This document shows positions 60,856 through 64,000 of a DNA stretch of 64,000 bases, in pieces. A model generated the notes under the pieces. That model searched no databases. It worked only from the letters and a program-made list of their open reading frames with translations, and was not told the origin of the DNA. The position numbers and the translations under genes were made by a program. Origin of the DNA: Betaproteobacteria bacterium. Its GTDB lineage: Bacteria > Pseudomonadota > Gammaproteobacteria > Burkholderiales > Rhodocyclaceae. The stretch's first letter is position 1, and each line of letters begins with the position of its first letter. The DNA is taken from NCBI GenBank assembly GCA_016705475.1, contig JADIYD010000003.1, positions 6,001 to 70,000 on the forward strand, written 5' to 3'.

Positions 60856-61863
60856 ATGGATACGCTCAATTTCAGTCTCGGGGTCCTGATCACCCTGGTG
60901 ATTGTCGCCTTGCTGTTCGATTTCATGAACGGTTTCCACGATGCGGCAAATTCGATCGCCACCATCGTTTCCACCCGCGTTCTCAAGCCCCATCATGCGG
61001 TCATCTGGGCTGCCGCGTTCAATTTTCTGGCCTATTTTCTGTTCGAGCTGAAAGTAGCCTCAACCATCGGCAAAGGCACCATTGATCCCTCCATCGTCGA
61101 CCACTATGTGGTCTTCGGTGCGCTGATCGGCGCCATCATCTGGAACATCATCACCTGGTATTACGGTATCCCGTCATCGTCTTCGCATGCCCTGGTGGGT
61201 GGGCTGGTTGGCGCAGCGGTTGCCAAGGCGGGGTTTGACAGCCTTATCTCATCCGGTGTCCTCAAGATAGTCGCCTTTATCTTCGTCGCACCCTTCCTCG
61301 GCTTCATGATCGGCGGCACCCTGATGGTGATCGTTTCGTGGATCTGTCGAAACATGGCGCCACGCAAGGTGGACAAACACTTCCGCCGCCTCCAGCTGGT
61401 TTCAGCTGCAGCCTACAGCTTGGGCCATGGCGGCAATGATGCACAGAAAACGGTTGGCATCATCTGGATGCTGCTGATCGCAGCAGGGGCGTCGACGACA
61501 AGTGACCCTATCCCCGGCTGGGTTGTCCTGTCCTGTTACACCGCAATGGGTCTCGGCACCATGTTTGGCGGCTGGCGCATTGTAAAAACCATGGGCAATC
61601 GCATTACCAAGCTCAATCAGGCGAGAGGTTTCTGTGCCAATTCGGGCGGCGCCATCACGTTATTTGTAGCGACGGCATTCGGCATCCCCGTTTCGACTAC
61701 CCACACCATTACCGGCGCCATTGCCGGCGTGGGGTCAACCCGCGGCGCGCGTGCTGTCCGTTGGGGCGTAGCCGGCGGGATTGTCTGGGCATGGATACTG
61801 ACCATCCCTTGCAGTGCAGCCATGGCCGCCTTGGCCTGGTACGTCGGCTCCATGGTGCTTTGA
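60856..61863 (+). CDS. pit: Low-affinity inorganic phosphate transporter
   Basis: This 335-residue PiT-family protein has about ten helices and the duplicated signature GFHDAANSIATIVSTRVL and SLGHGGNDAQKTVGIIWMLL. It carries metal-phosphate with protons across the inner membrane. It follows its DUF47 partner. Length and motifs are complete. Confidence 0.94.
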   Translation: MDTLNFSLGVLITLVIVALLFDFMNGFHDAANSIATIVSTRVLKPHHAVIWAAAFNFLAYFLFELKVASTIGKGTIDPSIVDHYVVFGALIGAIIWNIITWYYGIPSSSSHALVGGLVGAAVAKAGFDSLISSGVLKIVAFIFVAPFLGFMIGGTLMVIVSWICRNMAPRKVDKHFRRLQLVSAAAYSLGHGGNDAQKTVGIIWMLLIAAGASTTSDPIPGWVVLSCYTAMGLGTMFGGWRIVKTMGNRITKLNQARGFCANSGGAITLFVATAFGIPVSTTHTITGAIAGVGSTRGARAVRWGVAGGIVWAWILTIPCSAAMAALAWYVGSMVL

Positions 61864-62009
61864 TAGCAAAGCTCACCATATTTACGCTCCTGCTGGCCAT
61901 GCTGGCAGGGGTGGTGTGGATGGTGCCGGTGTTGTGGGAGCTGGCAGTGGCAGGGGCGATCGGTGCTGTTTACTGGATATTCTTCCGAATCCCACCGAAT
62001 ATCGATTAA
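61860..62009 (+). CDS. Small membrane protein downstream of pit
   Basis: This 49-residue frame (TTG 61860, overlapping the pit stop) encodes two hydrophobic helices (LTIFTLLLAMLAGVVWMVPVL, LAVAGAIGAVYWIFF) and a short polar end. The ATG at 61899 would halve it. The overlap with pit and the membrane character favour a real small protein. No function is known. Its end touches the converging YdcH gene. Confidence 0.5.
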   Translation: MIAKLTIFTLLLAMLAGVVWMVPVLWELAVAGAIGAVYWIFFRIPPNID

Positions 62010-62227
62010 GCCGGGATGTCGGGTACCAGCATTTCTTCCAGCTGAATGATCCGATCTTTCAGCAACAGCTTGCGCTTTTTCAGTCGGCGAATCAGCAAGT
62101 CTTCCGGTGGCGGGTTCTCGATCAGGTGAATGATCACCAGATCCAGGTCGCGGTGCTCTACCTGCAGCTCATGCAACTGGGCGCGAATATCGCTGATCTC
62201 TAAGTCAGTCAGCGGATAAAGGGACAT
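62006..62227 (-). CDS. YdcH family protein (DUF465)
   Basis: This 73-residue helical-hairpin protein has the family pattern HRDLDLVIIHL...LIRRLKKRKLLLKDRIIQLE. YdcH proteins are small, cytoplasmic and of unknown function. It converges with the pit operon and overlaps the 49-residue frame by four bases. Confidence 0.9.
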   Translation of the reverse strand: MSLYPLTDLEISDIRAQLHELQVEHRDLDLVIIHLIENPPPEDLLIRRLKKRKLLLKDRIIQLEEMLVPDIPA

Positions 62228-62294
62228 TTTCGGCTCCTGATTGCTTCGGTTGTTTTGCTAGAATACCTTGAACAGATCCATGGAGGAGAGAGAA

Positions 62295-62603
62295 ATGCAA
62301 CATCACGTAATCGTTTCGTTTGGCCGGGAAAGTGAATTCGAATTCAAGTTTCCCGGTGGAGCGCCTTCCGACGTCGCACGCAAGTGGTTTGACCACGAGT
62401 TCACCGTTCTGGAATGCGATGTCGCCACCCCTACCGGCAAGATTCTCGCAGTGGACCGCATACTGAGTGTGGCCAGATACGCCGGTGAAGCGCGCTTTCG
62501 CGACCAGCATACGTGGGCAGAACAATTCGCTAAAAACACGGCAGCTTTGCTCGGGCGCGAACTGATCCGTGTCGATGTCGAGCATTACAGCATCGGGTAT
62601 TGA
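62295..62603 (+). CDS. Hypothetical protein upstream of greB
   Basis: This 102-residue protein is not recognised (FGRESEFEFKFPGGAPSDVARKWFDHEFTVLECDVATPTGKILAVDRILSVARYAGEARFRDQHTWAEQFAKNTAALLGREL). It is soluble, with a beta-rich first half. ATG 62295 has GGAGGAGAG seven bases before. Its stop overlaps the greB ATG (TGATG), so translation is coupled and a link to transcription is possible. Confidence 0.78.
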   Translation: MQHHVIVSFGRESEFEFKFPGGAPSDVARKWFDHEFTVLECDVATPTGKILAVDRILSVARYAGEARFRDQHTWAEQFAKNTAALLGRELIRVDVEHYSIGY

Positions 62604-63160
62604 TGAACAAGGCGTTTGTGCGGGAGAGTGATGATGACGATGAAGAAAATCTCTCACCCTCATTGAAGCTTCCCGCGGGAACGCGAAACTACATTTCGCC
62701 AGCAGGCCATGCTCGATTGAAAGACGAGCTCGAGCATCTGGTCAAACGCGAGCGCCCGCATGTCGTCGAAGTGGTTGCCTGGGCAGCATCGAATGGCGAC
62801 CGCTCTGAAAATGGCGACTATATATATGGCAAGCGCCGTCTGCGGGAAATTGATCGCCGCATCCGCTTTCTGACCAAGCGCATCGAATGCGCAGAAATCG
62901 TCGATCCTCTGCGGCAGGGTGATAACGACCAGATCTACTTTGGTGCCCGGGTAACGATAGCGGATGCAGACGGAACCGAAAACACCTACACAATCGTTGG
63001 CGTGGACGAAACCGATGTCTCAAGAGGGCATATCAGCTGGATTTCTCCTTTGGCGCGAGCCCTGATCAAGTCGCGAGAGGGTGAGTTGATTCGTTTTCAG
63101 AGTCCGGTGGGGGTGCGGGAGATCGAAATAGTGGAAGTCAGGTATGAGGTAATTAGCTGA
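62603..63160 (+). CDS. greB: Transcription elongation factor GreB
   Basis: This 185-residue factor rescues backtracked RNA polymerase by stimulating transcript cleavage. The coiled-coil N-domain has the acidic tip SNGDRSENGDYIYGKRRLREIDRRIRFLTKRIE, the GreB pattern, and the FKBP-like C-domain holds FGARVTIADADG and SPLARALIKSREGELI. It has a 30-residue N-terminal extension (acidic DDDDEENLSP) before the usual start, longer than E. coli GreB. It stands just upstream of the rRNA operon. Confidence 0.93.
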   Translation: MNKAFVRESDDDDEENLSPSLKLPAGTRNYISPAGHARLKDELEHLVKRERPHVVEVVAWAASNGDRSENGDYIYGKRRLREIDRRIRFLTKRIECAEIVDPLRQGDNDQIYFGARVTIADADGTENTYTIVGVDETDVSRGHISWISPLARALIKSREGELIRFQSPVGVREIEIVEVRYEVIS

Positions 63161-63207
63161 TTTCAGTGGGTTGAATTGGGTGGAGAGTAGAAAGTTTCAG
63201 TTTTGTG

Positions 63208-63235
63208 TTGACGGGGTGGATTTAATCAGTAGAAT
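63208..63235 (+). promoter_or_regulatory. rRNA promoter P1
   Basis: TTGACG, 16 bases, TAGAAT, then a GC discriminator (GCGCACC), as in growth-rate-regulated rrn P1 promoters. Confidence 0.8.
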
Positions 63236-63313
63236 GCGCACCTCTCCTGCGGTGCCGGGCGTTTTCGGTGGTTGTAGGGGAGTCAGGTGAAGCAAGAGAT
63301 TTTGCAAAACAGC

Positions 63314-63342
63314 TTGACGGGGTGAGAGGAGTTCTTCATAAT
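63314..63342 (+). promoter_or_regulatory. rRNA promoter P2
   Basis: TTGACG, 17 bases, CATAAT. The -35 regions of P1 and P2 share TTGACGGGGTG. They lie ~106 bp apart upstream of 16S. Confidence 0.78.
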
Positions 63343-63395
63343 CTTGCCTCTCTGCTGCAGACGAAGCGAAAGCGACGGCGCAGTGGTGTAGAAAA

Positions 63396-63407
63396 GTTCT
63401 TTAAAAA
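63396..63407 (+). promoter_or_regulatory. rrn boxA antitermination site
   Basis: GTTCTTTAAAAA resembles the boxA sequence TGCTCTTTAACA, placed 150 bp before 16S where NusB-NusE would load. Confidence 0.7.
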
Positions 63408-63556
63408 TTTGGACAACCGATAGGTGTGGGTGCCTTGATGCGAAGCGACGCAAGTCGCAAAAAGTATTAAAGGCAATCACACGGATGGAGAGATCCATCG
63501 AGGTAGAAGTAAAATTCTACCGTCAGTGAATTGTGAGTTGTTTTTTTGTTGGATTG

Positions 63557-64000
<444 letters not shown>

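Overview
The window is a 64 kb high-GC segment of a betaproteobacterial chromosome. The 5' 444 bases of a 16S rRNA gene at the right end, the tandem rrn promoters, an FNR/hemN block, PEP-CTERM and bacterioferritin genes and many PAS/Cache hybrid kinases fit a facultative, respiring, aquatic Rhodocyclales (Azonexus/Dechloromonas-like). The genus is inferred from the sequence as read, without a database search.

Layout. 1-8.6 kb: an ExaA-type PQQ ethanol dehydrogenase (minus strand, cut by the window edge) faces an operon of SoxYZ-like carrier, metallo-hydrolase, TonB, TonB-dependent receptor, sensor kinase and NarL-type regulator; each side has its own sigma-54 promoter. 8.6-14.8 kb: DsbA-like oxidoreductase, PEP-CTERM protein, FKBP isomerase, a second receptor, a trimeric porin and a DUF302 protein. 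14.7-23.4 kb: fnr and hemN diverge from a shared FNR box, followed by TauE/SafE protein, Usp, Cu-ATPase, GGDEF/EAL protein, copper chaperone and selD. 23.4-32 kb: substrate-binding protein plus hybrid kinase, a Fur-box bacterioferritin-associated ferredoxin, two complementary bacterioferritin subunits and another hybrid kinase. 32-42 kb: housekeeping and redox genes and a third hybrid kinase. 42.4-45.1 kb: an AT-rich foreign-looking block of unknown genes, one resembling phage abortive-infection proteins, beside a NERD-helicase gene. 47-57.7 kb: iron block (exbD, exbB, tonB, hemP, siderophore receptor, DUF1513 protein, a peptidase-cytochrome fusion, a Fur-box operon of unknown small proteins) and deaD. 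57.9-64 kb: DUF455 protein, aldo-keto reductase, DUF47-Pit phosphate transport pair, greB and the rrn operon start.

The most striking signal is not a gene. A 34-bp element made of two palindromic modules, CGGTCRACCG and an AT-flanked TTTTGGCCAAAA, held at fixed spacing, occurs 19 times across the window in both orientations (9 plus, 10 minus). Most copies lie just upstream of a gene start or inside its first codons, and some are translated into the protein. I do not recognise it as a described family.

Four genes carry single-position reading-frame breaks and one carries an in-frame amber codon. They are annotated at the full extent that restoring the frame would give. The mix of insertions and deletions makes sequencing error as likely as real decay.
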